Assembly (NCBI GenBank): GCA_039819665.1
Contig: JBCBRM010000021.1
Span: forward strand, 65,270-129,269
Length of the DNA stretch: 64,000 nt
Source of the DNA: JAWPMV01 sp039819665
Lineage (GTDB): Bacteria; Bacteroidota; Bacteroidia; J057
Reading direction: 5' to 3'
In this document: positions 19,214 to 28,448 of the stretch, one piece after another
Layout: every line of letters begins with the position of its first letter
Numbering within the stretch: the stretch's first letter is position 1
Made by a program: the position numbers and the translations under genes
The notes under the pieces: model-generated
Database searches by the model: none
Seen by the model: only the letters and a program-made list of their open reading frames with translations
Told to the model about the DNA's origin: nothing

Positions 19214-19221
19214 CAAATGTA
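19214..19221 (-). promoter_or_regulatory. Candidate Bacteroidota -7 element for the AbiGi-like gene
   Basis: TACATTTG on the minus strand matches TAnnTTTG and lies 16 bases upstream of ATG 19198. No good -33 TTTG is present at the usual spacing, so this is tentative. It supports the ATG over the upstream TTG. Confidence 0.35.
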
Positions 19222-19251
19222 CTCCTAAAATACATCTTAAACTATGTTTAC

Positions 19252-20019
19252 CTATACGTCATCCATCATGGCTACCACACGGGCAGGTGCGGCAGAGGCT
19301 CCGACAATTTTAAGGGGAAATACAGCCACTTTAAAACCGGTATAAGGCAAAGCATCTAAATTGGTTAATTGCTCCATATGGAGATATTCTTTGTCTCTCC
19401 CAACCAAATGCGCTTCCCAGAAGAGTTCGCGGTTTTTGGTCTTTTTGGCTTGCTTGATCAAATAGGGGAGAGGAAGGTCCCAGCCCCATTGATCTATGCC
19501 CATAACTTTGATCCCTTGATCGATGAGGTATTCGGTAGCTGCTGCACTCATGCCGGTTCCATGGGTGAAGAAGCGTTTGGTTCCCATGTGTTGATCCCGG
19601 CCGGTTTTTATGAGGACAATCATACCGGGTTTCAGGACCAGGCTTTCTTTCTCCAGAAAAGACTGGATATCCTCAATCGTAATGGCATCAAAATCTGCTT
19701 TCTCTTTCATGTCGATCACAATTCCGTCTCCGTAACACCATTCGAGGGGAATCTGGTCGATGGTTTTGGCTTTCTTCCCTTCGCACTCGGGTCCATAATG
19801 CCAGGGAGCATCTATATGGGTGGTCGAGTGAACGCCCATTTTCTGGATGGTATCGTCGGCCCAACCTTTGAAGCCTTTGGGGAAGAGTCTGAAAGGAAGA
19901 CCGAATGCCCTTAGCAGCCATTTTGCTTTTTTATGAGGCTTGTGCTTGATCTTCACTTTCATGAAAGAAGGATCACCCGGATTGTATTGGATGGGTTTTG
20001 AGAGATCGACTATTTTCAT
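19252..20019 (-). CDS. Cyclase family protein (kynurenine-formamidase-like metal hydrolase)
   Basis: A 255-residue protein of the cyclase family. The signature H64-STT-H68-ID70-APW-H74 carries the metal-binding and catalytic histidines. It opens with IVDLSKPI and later has GIVIDM, VLKPGMIVLIKTG and VMGIDQWGWD. Relatives hydrolyse N-formylkynurenine, isatin or related amides and lactams, using Mn or Zn. The length is slightly above the ~210 of KynB and the substrate is not predictable. No tryptophan-degradation gene is nearby. A long inverted-repeat element lies between it and the VPS10/BNR gene upstream. Confidence 0.88.
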   Translation of the reverse strand: MKIVDLSKPIQYNPGDPSFMKVKIKHKPHKKAKWLLRAFGLPFRLFPKGFKGWADDTIQKMGVHSTTHIDAPWHYGPECEGKKAKTIDQIPLEWCYGDGIVIDMKEKADFDAITIEDIQSFLEKESLVLKPGMIVLIKTGRDQHMGTKRFFTHGTGMSAAATEYLIDQGIKVMGIDQWGWDLPLPYLIKQAKKTKNRELFWEAHLVGRDKEYLHMEQLTNLDALPYTGFKVAVFPLKIVGASAAPARVVAMMDDV

Positions 20020-20071
20020 TTTGTGTGGTGTTAAGGGTAATTCGGGTGATCGAGGGATAAAATTCAGCTAA

Positions 20072-20160
20072 GCTGTCATTGCGAGCCTGTATTACAGGCG
20101 AAGCAATCTCCTTGATTTCAATAGTCAAGGGGATTGCTTCGGTTCCCTCGCAATGACAGC
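20072..20160. repeat. Long inverted-repeat (REP-like) element, copy 1
   Basis: The outer stem GCTGTCATTGCGAG (20072-20085) pairs perfectly with 20147-20160. The inner stem GAAGCAATCTCCTTGA (20100-20115) pairs with 20125-20140 with one mismatch around a 9-base loop. The left arm carries its own small hairpin, GCCTGT-ATT-ACAGGC. A degenerate relative sits at 56299-56395. Sequences of the TCATTGCGAG...GAAGCAATC type recur between genes in many bacteria. Confidence 0.8.
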
Positions 20161-20178
20161 GGTGCTGATTATTATGGT

Positions 20179-23100
20179 TTATTCTACTTCAGCCGTATCT
20201 TTAAAAGGACTCAACTCAAGGTCATTTACTTTCTCTTTAAAGGCCTTCCACTCATTTGACATAAAGGCTTCCACCTTCTCTTCAAATTCGTTGGCTGCTT
20301 TTTTCGCATGATCCAGAGCTGTTCTCTGAGTGCCGTTTTTAGTGGTAGCGGTTGAACGAAGGTAACGACCTGGGGTGGTAACTTTATTGAGAATCGTATT
20401 GGGATCGCGATAAATTCCTTGTTTGCCTTCTTCGCCAAATACTGCATCCATCATTTCTTTGATGCTCTTGCCCATTGCTTTTCCTTCTTTTGCAACGGCT
20501 TTATGAGCATCACTTTGCTCATCTTTAGCTGGCATCATAGCGTTCACCTGTTTCAGGCTGGCTTGAGCATCTTTCAATTTATCTACAGCGGATGTCAAGC
20601 TATTGATATAGCCTGCACCTTCTTCCTGCAGTGCGATCAGGGACTTTAAGTTATCTTTCTCTTCTGGATTAGAACGAGGATCCATGATGACTTCTATTTG
20701 GGTAGAATCTATACTTTCCCTGAAGCTCATTACGACTTTGTAGGTTCCTGGCATGATAGATTGTCCTCCGCGATTGAAATTAAAGCCACCAGGTCTTGCA
20801 GGTCTTCTACTCGGGAACTTTGGCCCTTTTTTGTCCATTCCCCAATACATACGATTCACTCCCGTATCAGGCACTACACGAAGGGTCCGCATCAAAGCAC
20901 CAGAAGCATCATAAATTTTTACTTTTACGCTGTCTTTTGCAGGTCCTCTACGTCCTCTTCTTCCAGCAGGCATTTCCTCTTCCTTCTTATCTGCATCTCC
21001 CTTCTTCTTCGCTACTTCTTTTGGATTAAGGTAGAAGCTCAACATGGCGCCTCTTCTTCTATTTTCCCCGGCATAAATGGCGTCAGCAGCAAAACGAGTA
21101 CCTGTTGCCTGGCGATAGTTTGCCATCACCGCAGTAGGAGGACCAAATGCATGCAATTCTTTCGCCATCAATTTCTTGCCCATAGTAGCCATCTCTCTCA
21201 AAGGACGAATATCATCCAACACAAAAGCAGATCTACCAAAGGTTCCAATTACCAGATCATGCTCACGCGGATGAATCTTCATATCCATGGTAGATACAGT
21301 TGGGAATCCGTGGGTCCATTTGGTCCATTTCTTGCCAGCGTCGATACTAACATATAAGCCAAACTCAGTTCCGAGAAACAAAAGATTGGGTTCGATGGGA
21401 TCCTGAACAAAACTCAGACAGTAGCCCCAGACATCATTTTCTCCTACAACACGCTCTACCTTTTTGCCATAATTGGTCAACTTGTAGAGAAAAGGTGTCC
21501 AATCATTTCTGCGGTAATTGTTTACGACTACGAATGCTTCCCCTTCATTATAGGTAGAAGGATGGATTTGAGGAATCCAGCTACCCAAAGGAGCATTTTC
21601 TAGCTTTTCATTGAGATTATTCCAGGTCTTTCCTCCGTCCTGAGTTAATTGAAGATTTCCATCATCCGTACCTACCCAAATCACTTCTTTTTCCAAAGGA
21701 CTAGGAGCAATGGCCAGAATGGTAGTATGATTTTCTGCCTGGGTTACATCATAGGTAAGCCCACCGCTTTGCAATTGCTTTTGTTTTTCGGGATCATTGG
21801 TAGTGAGGTCGGGCGAAATGATCTCCCAGTTTTCTCCTCTATCTGTACTTTTATGCACATACTGACTACCATAATAAATAGTCGCCGGATCATGTGGATC
21901 CTGGGCTATACCAGCATTCCAATTAAAACGAAGGAACTCCCCATCCGGGTGCAAAGGTTTGATAAATTTTGTGTTACCGGTTTTAAGGTCATAACGACCT
22001 ACATTTCCTCCCTGAGACATGGCATAACCATAACGATCTGCTTGCTCGGGATCAGGGACTACATCAAATCCATCACCGAAAAATAATTCTTCAAAATATC
22101 CATTTCTGATACCCCCTGATCTCCAGCTGTAGGCAGGTCCTCTCCAACTTCCGTTGTCCTGCATTCCGCCATAGACATTGTAAGGATATTCGTTGTCGAT
22201 GTTGATGTGGTAGTATTGGGCCAAAGGAAGATTCTCTATGAATCTCCAGGTCTTTCCTCTGTTTCTGGAAATGGCCATCCCTCCATCATTGCCTAGCATA
22301 ACCAAATCGCTGTTCTCTGGATGTGCATAGAAGGCATGAAAGTCTGGATGCACGGCATTGTAACCGAAGAGATAAGAGAAGCTTTTTCCTCCATCTTCAC
22401 TGACTGTTACACGAGAGTGAATACTATAAATGCGGTTTTCGTTCTGCGGATCAACAAAGATGTCGTAATAGTAAAAAGGTCTATTCCCGATTTCATCCTT
22501 ATTGCTTGTCATTCTCCAACTCACTCCTCCATCATCTGAACGATAAAAGGCATTCTTTTTGGATTCGATCAAGGCATATACACGATTGGGATCACTGGGA
22601 GCAATGGCCAATCCCATTCTTCCCAATTCTCCTTTAGGCAAACCATCTTCTGCTGTCTTTTTTGTCCAGTTTTTACCTCCGTCATGGGTAATATACATGG
22701 CTGATCCTTCCCCGCCTGATTTAAAGGTCCAGGGCTTGCGGTAAAACTGCCACATAGCCACGATAAGTTTATTGGGATTGGAAGGATCCATGACCATATC
22801 GCCAACTCCGGTTTGCTCATTGGTATAGAGGATTTTTTCCCAGCTTTCTCCGCCATCAGTTGTTTTGTAGACCCCTCTTTCAGGATGATCTCCCCAGGCA
22901 GAACCTTGTACACCAGCATAGACGATTTCAGGATTGTCTGGATGAACGATTACCCGGTGAATATTACGGGTATTCTCTAGTCCCATGGGTTTCCAGCTCT
23001 TTCCTCCATCCAAACTACGATAAATACCTGCTCCACTGGTCTGGCTGTTACGAGGATTACCTTCTCCCGTTCCTACCCAAACAATAGATGGGTTTTTCTG

Positions 23101-23406
23101 GAAAATGGAAATAGATCCTATGGAAGCTACTCTTTCCTCATCAAAAATAGGCTCCCAGTCTATACCTCCGCTTTCAGATTTCCATAAGCCTCCTGAAGCA
23201 GCACCTGCATATATGATTTCTGGATTGCTGTTGACAGCTTCTATCGAAGTAATTCTTCCACTCATACCCGCAGGTCCAATACTACGGGCTTTCATGGACT
23301 TGAAAAGGTCCATGTCGAGTTCTTGCGCTTGTAATGATTCTGTCGGTAAAACCAACAGGATAAAGCCTAGGATCAGGCTTGTAGCGTGTAATAGTTTCTT
23401 AGCCAT
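20179..23406 (-). CDS. Exported VPS10/sortilin-like BNR-repeat protein, paralogue 1
   Basis: A 1075-residue protein with a signal peptide (1-27). It is built of many Asp-box (BNR) turns, S/T-x-D-x-G-x-x-W: SLDGGKSW, TTDGGESW, THDGGKNW, SDDGGVSW, STDRGENW and TQDGGKTW, consistent with one or two large beta-propellers over the first ~740 residues. A strand-rich segment and a helical C-terminal region follow. The family is usually annotated as VPS10-domain or glycosyl-hydrolase BNR protein; no sialidase or protease catalytic set is visible. Two paralogues lie in this window (25521-28379 and the broken 60011-63129). Function is unknown, possibly binding of peptides or glycans at the cell surface. 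Confidence 0.88.
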   Translation of the reverse strand: MAKKLLHATSLILGFILLVLPTESLQAQELDMDLFKSMKARSIGPAGMSGRITSIEAVNSNPEIIYAGAASGGLWKSESGGIDWEPIFDEERVASIGSISIFQKNPSIVWVGTGEGNPRNSQTSGAGIYRSLDGGKSWKPMGLENTRNIHRVIVHPDNPEIVYAGVQGSAWGDHPERGVYKTTDGGESWEKILYTNEQTGVGDMVMDPSNPNKLIVAMWQFYRKPWTFKSGGEGSAMYITHDGGKNWTKKTAEDGLPKGELGRMGLAIAPSDPNRVYALIESKKNAFYRSDDGGVSWRMTSNKDEIGNRPFYYYDIFVDPQNENRIYSIHSRVTVSEDGGKSFSYLFGYNAVHPDFHAFYAHPENSDLVMLGNDGGMAISRNRGKTWRFIENLPLAQYYHINIDNEYPYNVYGGMQDNGSWRGPAYSWRSGGIRNGYFEELFFGDGFDVVPDPEQADRYGYAMSQGGNVGRYDLKTGNTKFIKPLHPDGEFLRFNWNAGIAQDPHDPATIYYGSQYVHKSTDRGENWEIISPDLTTNDPEKQKQLQSGGLTYDVTQAENHTTILAIAPSPLEKEVIWVGTDDGNLQLTQDGGKTWNNLNEKLENAPLGSWIPQIHPSTYNEGEAFVVVNNYRRNDWTPFLYKLTNYGKKVERVVGENDVWGYCLSFVQDPIEPNLLFLGTEFGLYVSIDAGKKWTKWTHGFPTVSTMDMKIHPREHDLVIGTFGRSAFVLDDIRPLREMATMGKKLMAKELHAFGPPTAVMANYRQATGTRFAADAIYAGENRRRGAMLSFYLNPKEVAKKKGDADKKEEEMPAGRRGRRGPAKDSVKVKIYDASGALMRTLRVVPDTGVNRMYWGMDKKGPKFPSRRPARPGGFNFNRGGQSIMPGTYKVVMSFRESIDSTQIEVIMDPRSNPEEKDNLKSLIALQEEGAGYINSLTSAVDKLKDAQASLKQVNAMMPAKDEQSDAHKAVAKEGKAMGKSIKEMMDAVFGEEGKQGIYRDPNTILNKVTTPGRYLRSTATTKNGTQRTALDHAKKAANEFEEKVEAFMSNEWKAFKEKVNDLELSPFKDTAEVE

Positions 23407-23434
23407 GTTTCTTCTTTAATTTCCGACTTATAGC

Positions 23435-23453
23435 GTAAAGCTCTGTGCTTTAC
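23435..23453 (-). terminator. Hairpin downstream of the FG-GAP/OmpA gene
   Basis: A perfect stem GTAAAGC / GCTTTAC with a TCTGT loop, 31 bases beyond the stop codon and just upstream of the next gene. There is no T tract, so termination is uncertain and it could instead be a 5'-UTR structure of the VPS10/BNR gene. Confidence 0.35.
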
Positions 23454-23483
23454 TTGATTCGATTTCGGAAATTACAGAAGAAA

Positions 23484-25304
23484 TCAATAATCTACCACTT
23501 TGAACTCCGTTCTTCGATTCAATTGCTTATTCTCTCTGCTATCGTTGGCTACGACCGGTTGTTTTTCTCCATAGCCTACTGCTCGCATGCGATGAATGGT
23601 GATTCCGGCCTCGGTCAGAAAGTTCACAACCGCCTGTGCACGGCCTTGAGAAAGTTGGTCATTATGAGCGTCTGTTCCATCACTATCTGTATGTCCGGCG
23701 ATTTCGACTATTAAGGAAGGATTGCCTTCAAGAATTTCCAGTAGTTGCTCCAATTCTAAAAAGGATTCTGGTCGAAGGGTACTTTTATCTATATCGAAAT
23801 AGATATTCTTCAGGACTATTTTTGCTTCTTTTTCAAGTGGATTTAGGTAAATATCCTGTTCAATGATCTGGGTACTATCATTTTGGATAAAACTCACTTC
23901 CGAGAGATCGTGAAAATAGCCTTTAGCTTGAGTGGCTAATGTATACTCTGTTGGTTTTAGGCAAATTTCATAACTCCCATCTTTGCGGGTTTTTACTTTA
24001 GAAAGCTTGATACCCTCCAGATTTTGTGCTCTAATTTCAGCAAAAGGAATGATTTCCTCCGTTTTAGCATCCCTAACTATTCCCTTGATACAAAAGAAGG
24101 GTAAGTTACTTTTTACCTCTTTTTTTGGGACTTTTCTGGCTACACTTTCGAGGCTTATATTTCGGTGAACATTGATCATGTGATCATTGATGGAGGCAGA
24201 GGCAATATCCAGATCTCCGTCTCCGTCAAAATCAGCTTTTGTAATGGCTGCGTTCCAGTTTCCAGATGGTATCCCAATCCTTTCACTGAAATAGCCCTTT
24301 CCATCATTTAGGTGAATGCTGATGGCTTCATCTACGGTCGAACAGGTAACCAGGTCAATGTCCTTATCCAGATCGAAATCTCCCCAAACCAGGTCAAAGT
24401 TGTGATCTCCGGAGAGAATCTGTTGGGTGCGAATGAATTGCCCCTTGCCCTGATTGAGATGGATACTGAGCAATTTATCCAAATAAGAACCTGTGGCTAT
24501 ATCCATTCTCCCGTCTTTATTGAAATCGGCTATGCCCAAGGCCCAATTGGACGAGCCCGAATGTATGGCTTCTTTCTCCTGAAAATCTCCATTTCCCTTA
24601 TTTAGATAGAGGTAGATTCTCCCATCATCACAACCCACTAGTATATCGGTTTTTTCATCTCCATTGAGGTCCCCAGTGGTAATTGATCTTGGTTCCCAAC
24701 CTGTATCAAGTATACTCGCCGGATGAAAAGAATTTGTTCCCTTCCTGGAATAGATTTTTAATTGCTGGGAAGCAATAGCAGCAATCAGTAGCTCTTCTTT
24801 TCCATCTCCATCTAAATCTGCTGAGTGAACATCATGAGCCATAATGCTTACTTTATGCTGCTCAATAAGGCTCAATTTACCAGTCCCATCGTTTTTCAGT
24901 ATGCTTAACTTACCATCCACACTGACAACCGCTATATCTGGATGTTGGTCGCCATTTGCATGAAAAATCGTCAATGCCCGATTATTTTTTTGGCAAATAA
25001 TAGATTGCTTTTCTTCGAAAACTCCATTCCCATCATTGAGGTGAACATTTATCCCTCCATCCAATTTTGATCCAGTAACCAAATCCACAAATCCATCCTC
25101 ATTCATGTCCGCGGCTTCTATCGTCCAGTTTTGTTCACCGGAGTTGTAGGAGTGTTTAGGCATGAAAACGGTATGAGAAACAAAGATGCTATGATCCTGC
25201 CCAGAGCGGTTCATCGTTTGACTCCAGCCTAAGATAGGCGAGAAATAAAACAGGCAGTAACACAATACATAGAAGGGAAGGCTCAGGATTACGGGGAGCT
25301 TCAT
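23484..25304 (-). CDS. FG-GAP/VCBS propeller - carboxypeptidase-regulatory-like - OmpA fusion protein
   Basis: A 606-residue exported protein. After the signal peptide (about 1-30) come repeated FG-GAP/VCBS units with DxDxDGxxD-type calcium loops (DMNEDGFVD, DLDGDGKEE, DFNKDGRMD, DFDGDGDLD), about residues 45-390. A carboxypeptidase-regulatory-like beta-sandwich follows (about 405-490), then an OmpA C-terminal domain (about 496-606). The OmpA part shows IYFDIDKSTL, GHTDSDGTDAHNDQLSQGRA and GYGEKQPV, including the residues that hold peptidoglycan diaminopimelate. The protein is probably a lipid-free envelope anchor displaying a calcium-binding propeller. It is one of a run of minus-strand envelope genes. 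Confidence 0.88.
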   Translation of the reverse strand: MKLPVILSLPFYVLCYCLFYFSPILGWSQTMNRSGQDHSIFVSHTVFMPKHSYNSGEQNWTIEAADMNEDGFVDLVTGSKLDGGINVHLNDGNGVFEEKQSIICQKNNRALTIFHANGDQHPDIAVVSVDGKLSILKNDGTGKLSLIEQHKVSIMAHDVHSADLDGDGKEELLIAAIASQQLKIYSRKGTNSFHPASILDTGWEPRSITTGDLNGDEKTDILVGCDDGRIYLYLNKGNGDFQEKEAIHSGSSNWALGIADFNKDGRMDIATGSYLDKLLSIHLNQGKGQFIRTQQILSGDHNFDLVWGDFDLDKDIDLVTCSTVDEAISIHLNDGKGYFSERIGIPSGNWNAAITKADFDGDGDLDIASASINDHMINVHRNISLESVARKVPKKEVKSNLPFFCIKGIVRDAKTEEIIPFAEIRAQNLEGIKLSKVKTRKDGSYEICLKPTEYTLATQAKGYFHDLSEVSFIQNDSTQIIEQDIYLNPLEKEAKIVLKNIYFDIDKSTLRPESFLELEQLLEILEGNPSLIVEIAGHTDSDGTDAHNDQLSQGRAQAVVNFLTEAGITIHRMRAVGYGEKQPVVANDSRENKQLNRRTEFKVVDY

Positions 25305-25473
25305 AGAGAGGTCTTCTAAAATGTCTAATTAAACTAAATTCGGAATTATCCGAAAAAATAAATAGCCGTTTTTTCGAATAGACTTACTTCTTCGAAATAT
25401 ATGTTTAGGGGGCAAAAAGCGTACGAGATCCACTGCCTTTTCAAATTGATACTTATGTTTTCGTAAAAAGTAA

Positions 25474-25500
25474 AAAGGCCCTGATTAACTCAGGGCCTTT
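25474..25500 (-). terminator. Terminator of VPS10/BNR paralogue 2
   Basis: A perfect 11-bp stem AAAGGCCCTGA / TCAGGGCCTTT with a TTAAC loop, followed on the minus strand by TTTACTTTTTACG. It lies 20 bases past the stop codon. Confidence 0.85.
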
Positions 25501-25520
25501 CTCATGAGAAAGATGATGTA

Positions 25521-28379
25521 TTAATCTTTTAAGAGGGGATCATCCCTAATTTCCAGGCTTTGAACCTGTACCATATCTCCCATTCTTAAAGTGAGTTTAT
25601 AGGTGCCTTTCTCTGCTCGGGGCATGAGCAAATCCTTATCCAGATTGATACTAATATAGCCTTGCGAAAGGGGCTCTACGATTTTTCTTTGCTCCTCTGC
25701 ACCCTCAGCCATTTTGAATCTTTCAAACATGCCATTGATACGAGAGGAAACCCCCATAGCGATCAATTCCTCAAAAACTTTGTTGATGACTTTCTTTTCT
25801 TCTGAGGTGTAGGGCTTTGCATCAAATTCGAGGTTCCAGTAATAGCGGTTTATACCTGGCTTATTCTCTAATTGGATGGTCTTTTTATGCTTTCCATCCA
25901 TACTTTCTATATCCAGGAAAATGTCTCCTTCAGCTTTGCTCCCGATATAGTAAGAAATGGGGGCCTCACTACGAAATCCTGCACGTGCCAGGCTAGAGGT
26001 GTTTTTTATGTAGGGCGGATTTTCTCCGGCATACCAGAAATGACCCCTTTGTCCTCCTCGACTGACGTTTTCCCATAGAGTCGTTTTCCTTTGTTCAAAC
26101 AAATAAACGGGACTGTTATGGACCTCTTTATTCATTTGCTGAAGGGGACTGATATCGTCCATGATCCAGATACTTCTCCCATGTGTTCCGGCAATGAGGT
26201 CATGATCTCTGGGATGTATTTTTAAATCTAATACGGATACAGTTGGTAAGTTAGGCATGAACCTGCTCCAGTTTTCTCCCTGGTTCAGGCTGTACCAAAT
26301 ACCGGTTTCTGTACCGCAGAAGAGAAGATTTGGGTTTTGATCGTCGGGTTGGATAACGCGTACTACTTCATCCTCTTTAATCCCATTTACAATTTTGGTC
26401 CAGCTTTTACCATAGTCGCTAGTTTTAAAAATCAAGGGCTTATATAGATCACTTCTATGGCCATCAAATGACAAATAGGCAGTACCCGGTATAAAAGGAC
26501 TGTCTTTTACCCTACTTACCCAGATGCCAGCTGGAACTTCTGGAACCCCTTCACGTATACTTTCCCAGCTTTTACCTCCATTTTGGGTAATGTGCAGCTG
26601 CCCATCATCGGTTCCTATCCAAATGATTTCTTCATTGACTGGAGAAATGGAAATACTGCTGATGCTACAATGGGTTTCTGCACCGGTATTATCCGGACTT
26701 ATTCCTCCGCTAACTCCTTGCTTTCTTTTTATGCGATCATTGCTACTCAGGTCAGGACTAATGATCATCCAGCTTTTGCCTTTATTGTTGGATTTGTACA
26801 AATGATTTCCCCCTACATATAAGGTATTAGGATCGGATGGAGACATTCGCATAGGGGAAGACCAGTTCCAACGATTGGCTGAAGCCATATCAGTAATTGT
26901 ATCTGAAAAATACTCGTCCTTGTTTAGGATATTGTTAAATGAAGGATTGATGCGCTTGATTCGATGGGTAAGGGGATCATAAGAAAAGTAGGAGCCATTT
27001 TCCATGGAAGTGTACATCTCTCGCCAATTGTAGGGATTGATGACTACGTACTGTCCATCTCCCCAGTGCAATTTCCAATTGGAATCATTGAGAATCCCTC
27101 TTGCATCTCTGCTAAAGCTGGCCACGCCATACATCCCATTGTCCTGGAAACCTCCATATACATAATAGGGATCGCGCATGTCGTGATTGATACGATAAAA
27201 CTGGCCGATGGGGAGGTTGTCGAGTAATTGAAATCCTTTGCCATGGTCGTGCGTGATGGAAAGGCCTTTATCTGCGCCCAGGTAATAGCGATCTTCATAA
27301 GTTGGATCGAGCCACATTCCGTGAAAGTCTCCATGTACTTCCTGATCCTGACTTCCATTGATAAAGCTTTTTCCTCCATCTTCTGAAACCATAAAACGAG
27401 TCGTTAAGAGATAGACCCTTTGGTCATTGTGGGGATTGATACGGATTTGGCTATAGTAGAAAGGCCGATTGTTATAGGTATTGACATAGGTCCAGCTTTC
27501 GCCCCCATCCTCTGAACGATATACTCCACTACCGGGCTCATTCAGGTCTCCGGTTTTTTCTGCTTCCACGAGGGCCATAACAATCTTTGGATTAGATTTC
27601 GCAATGGCCAACCCAATACGTCCTGTCGGAGTAGGCAATCCGTTCGTCAGTTTTTTCCAACTTCTTCCTCCGTTTTCACTTTTGTAAATGCCACCTGCTT
27701 CTCCACCGCTTTGGAAATGCCAGGGCTGACGAAGTCGGTGGTAAAATGCTGCATAAAGGACATTGGGATTGCTAGGATCACGAACAAGATCTGTACAACC
27801 CGTTTTCCCATCATCAGGCAAACCATTCTTCAGTTTCTTCCAGCTTTTGCCTCCATTTTTGGTTTGGAAAAGTCCTCTTTCTCCAGAGTATCCCCAAAGG
27901 TGACCGATGGCACAAACGCACACATTTTCGCTATCCTCGGGGTCAACCAGGATGCGAGCAATTTGATGGGTGTTTTCTAGTCCAAGCGATCTGAAGTTTT
28001 GTCCTCCATCCGTGGATTTATACACCCCATTTCCCCAGGAAACACTATTACGATTATTTGCTTCTCCTGTACCTACCCATATGACCTGATTATCCTGAGG
28101 ATCGAGGGCTATGTCTCCGATTGAGGCTGTTTCATATTTGTCGAATATGGGTTGCCAACTCGTTCCTGCATTATTGGATTTCCAGACTCCTCCGGATCCG
28201 GTCGCTACATAAACTTTGGTAAAGTCATTGGCATGGGCTTCTATGTCCACAATTCTACCTCCCTGATTGGCAGGGCCGATATTTCTCCATCGTAGTGCCT
28301 GATCAATTGAGAGCTTTGCTTCCTGGGCAAAGATGCTTATTGAAACCAGACAAAGAATTAAGCTAGTAATAGTTCTCAT
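25521..28379 (-). CDS. Exported VPS10/sortilin-like BNR-repeat protein, paralogue 2
   Basis: A 952-residue protein with a signal peptide (1-18), then tandem Asp-box turns (STDGGQNF, TKNGGKSW, SENGGRSW, SEDGGESW, TQNGGKSW, TSDYGKSW) over about 750 residues. It shares with paralogue 1 the opening IGPANQGGR / IGPAGMSGR and the IHPRDHDL...GTHGRSIWIMDDI segment. The C-terminal part is shorter than in paralogue 1. The gene follows a SusC-SusD pair on the same strand, 69 bases after susD but behind a hairpin. Read-through could make it part of that nutrient-uptake locus. No catalytic residues can be assigned. Confidence 0.87.
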   Translation of the reverse strand: MRTITSLILCLVSISIFAQEAKLSIDQALRWRNIGPANQGGRIVDIEAHANDFTKVYVATGSGGVWKSNNAGTSWQPIFDKYETASIGDIALDPQDNQVIWVGTGEANNRNSVSWGNGVYKSTDGGQNFRSLGLENTHQIARILVDPEDSENVCVCAIGHLWGYSGERGLFQTKNGGKSWKKLKNGLPDDGKTGCTDLVRDPSNPNVLYAAFYHRLRQPWHFQSGGEAGGIYKSENGGRSWKKLTNGLPTPTGRIGLAIAKSNPKIVMALVEAEKTGDLNEPGSGVYRSEDGGESWTYVNTYNNRPFYYSQIRINPHNDQRVYLLTTRFMVSEDGGKSFINGSQDQEVHGDFHGMWLDPTYEDRYYLGADKGLSITHDHGKGFQLLDNLPIGQFYRINHDMRDPYYVYGGFQDNGMYGVASFSRDARGILNDSNWKLHWGDGQYVVINPYNWREMYTSMENGSYFSYDPLTHRIKRINPSFNNILNKDEYFSDTITDMASANRWNWSSPMRMSPSDPNTLYVGGNHLYKSNNKGKSWMIISPDLSSNDRIKRKQGVSGGISPDNTGAETHCSISSISISPVNEEIIWIGTDDGQLHITQNGGKSWESIREGVPEVPAGIWVSRVKDSPFIPGTAYLSFDGHRSDLYKPLIFKTSDYGKSWTKIVNGIKEDEVVRVIQPDDQNPNLLFCGTETGIWYSLNQGENWSRFMPNLPTVSVLDLKIHPRDHDLIAGTHGRSIWIMDDISPLQQMNKEVHNSPVYLFEQRKTTLWENVSRGGQRGHFWYAGENPPYIKNTSSLARAGFRSEAPISYYIGSKAEGDIFLDIESMDGKHKKTIQLENKPGINRYYWNLEFDAKPYTSEEKKVINKVFEELIAMGVSSRINGMFERFKMAEGAEEQRKIVEPLSQGYISINLDKDLLMPRAEKGTYKLTLRMGDMVQVQSLEIRDDPLLKD

Positions 28380-28403
28380 CGTTCGTATTTGGGCGAAATG
28401 AAA

Positions 28404-28432
28404 ATGCAGGCCCGGGATATCCGGACCTGCAT
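28404..28432 (-). terminator. Terminator after the SusD gene
   Basis: Stem ATGCAGG-c-CCGG / CCGG-a-CCTGCAT (11 bp with one mismatch) and loop GATAT, followed on the minus strand by TTTTCATTTCG. It lies 16 bases beyond the susD stop codon. Confidence 0.7.
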
Positions 28433-28448
28433 AAATTTATTAAGATAA

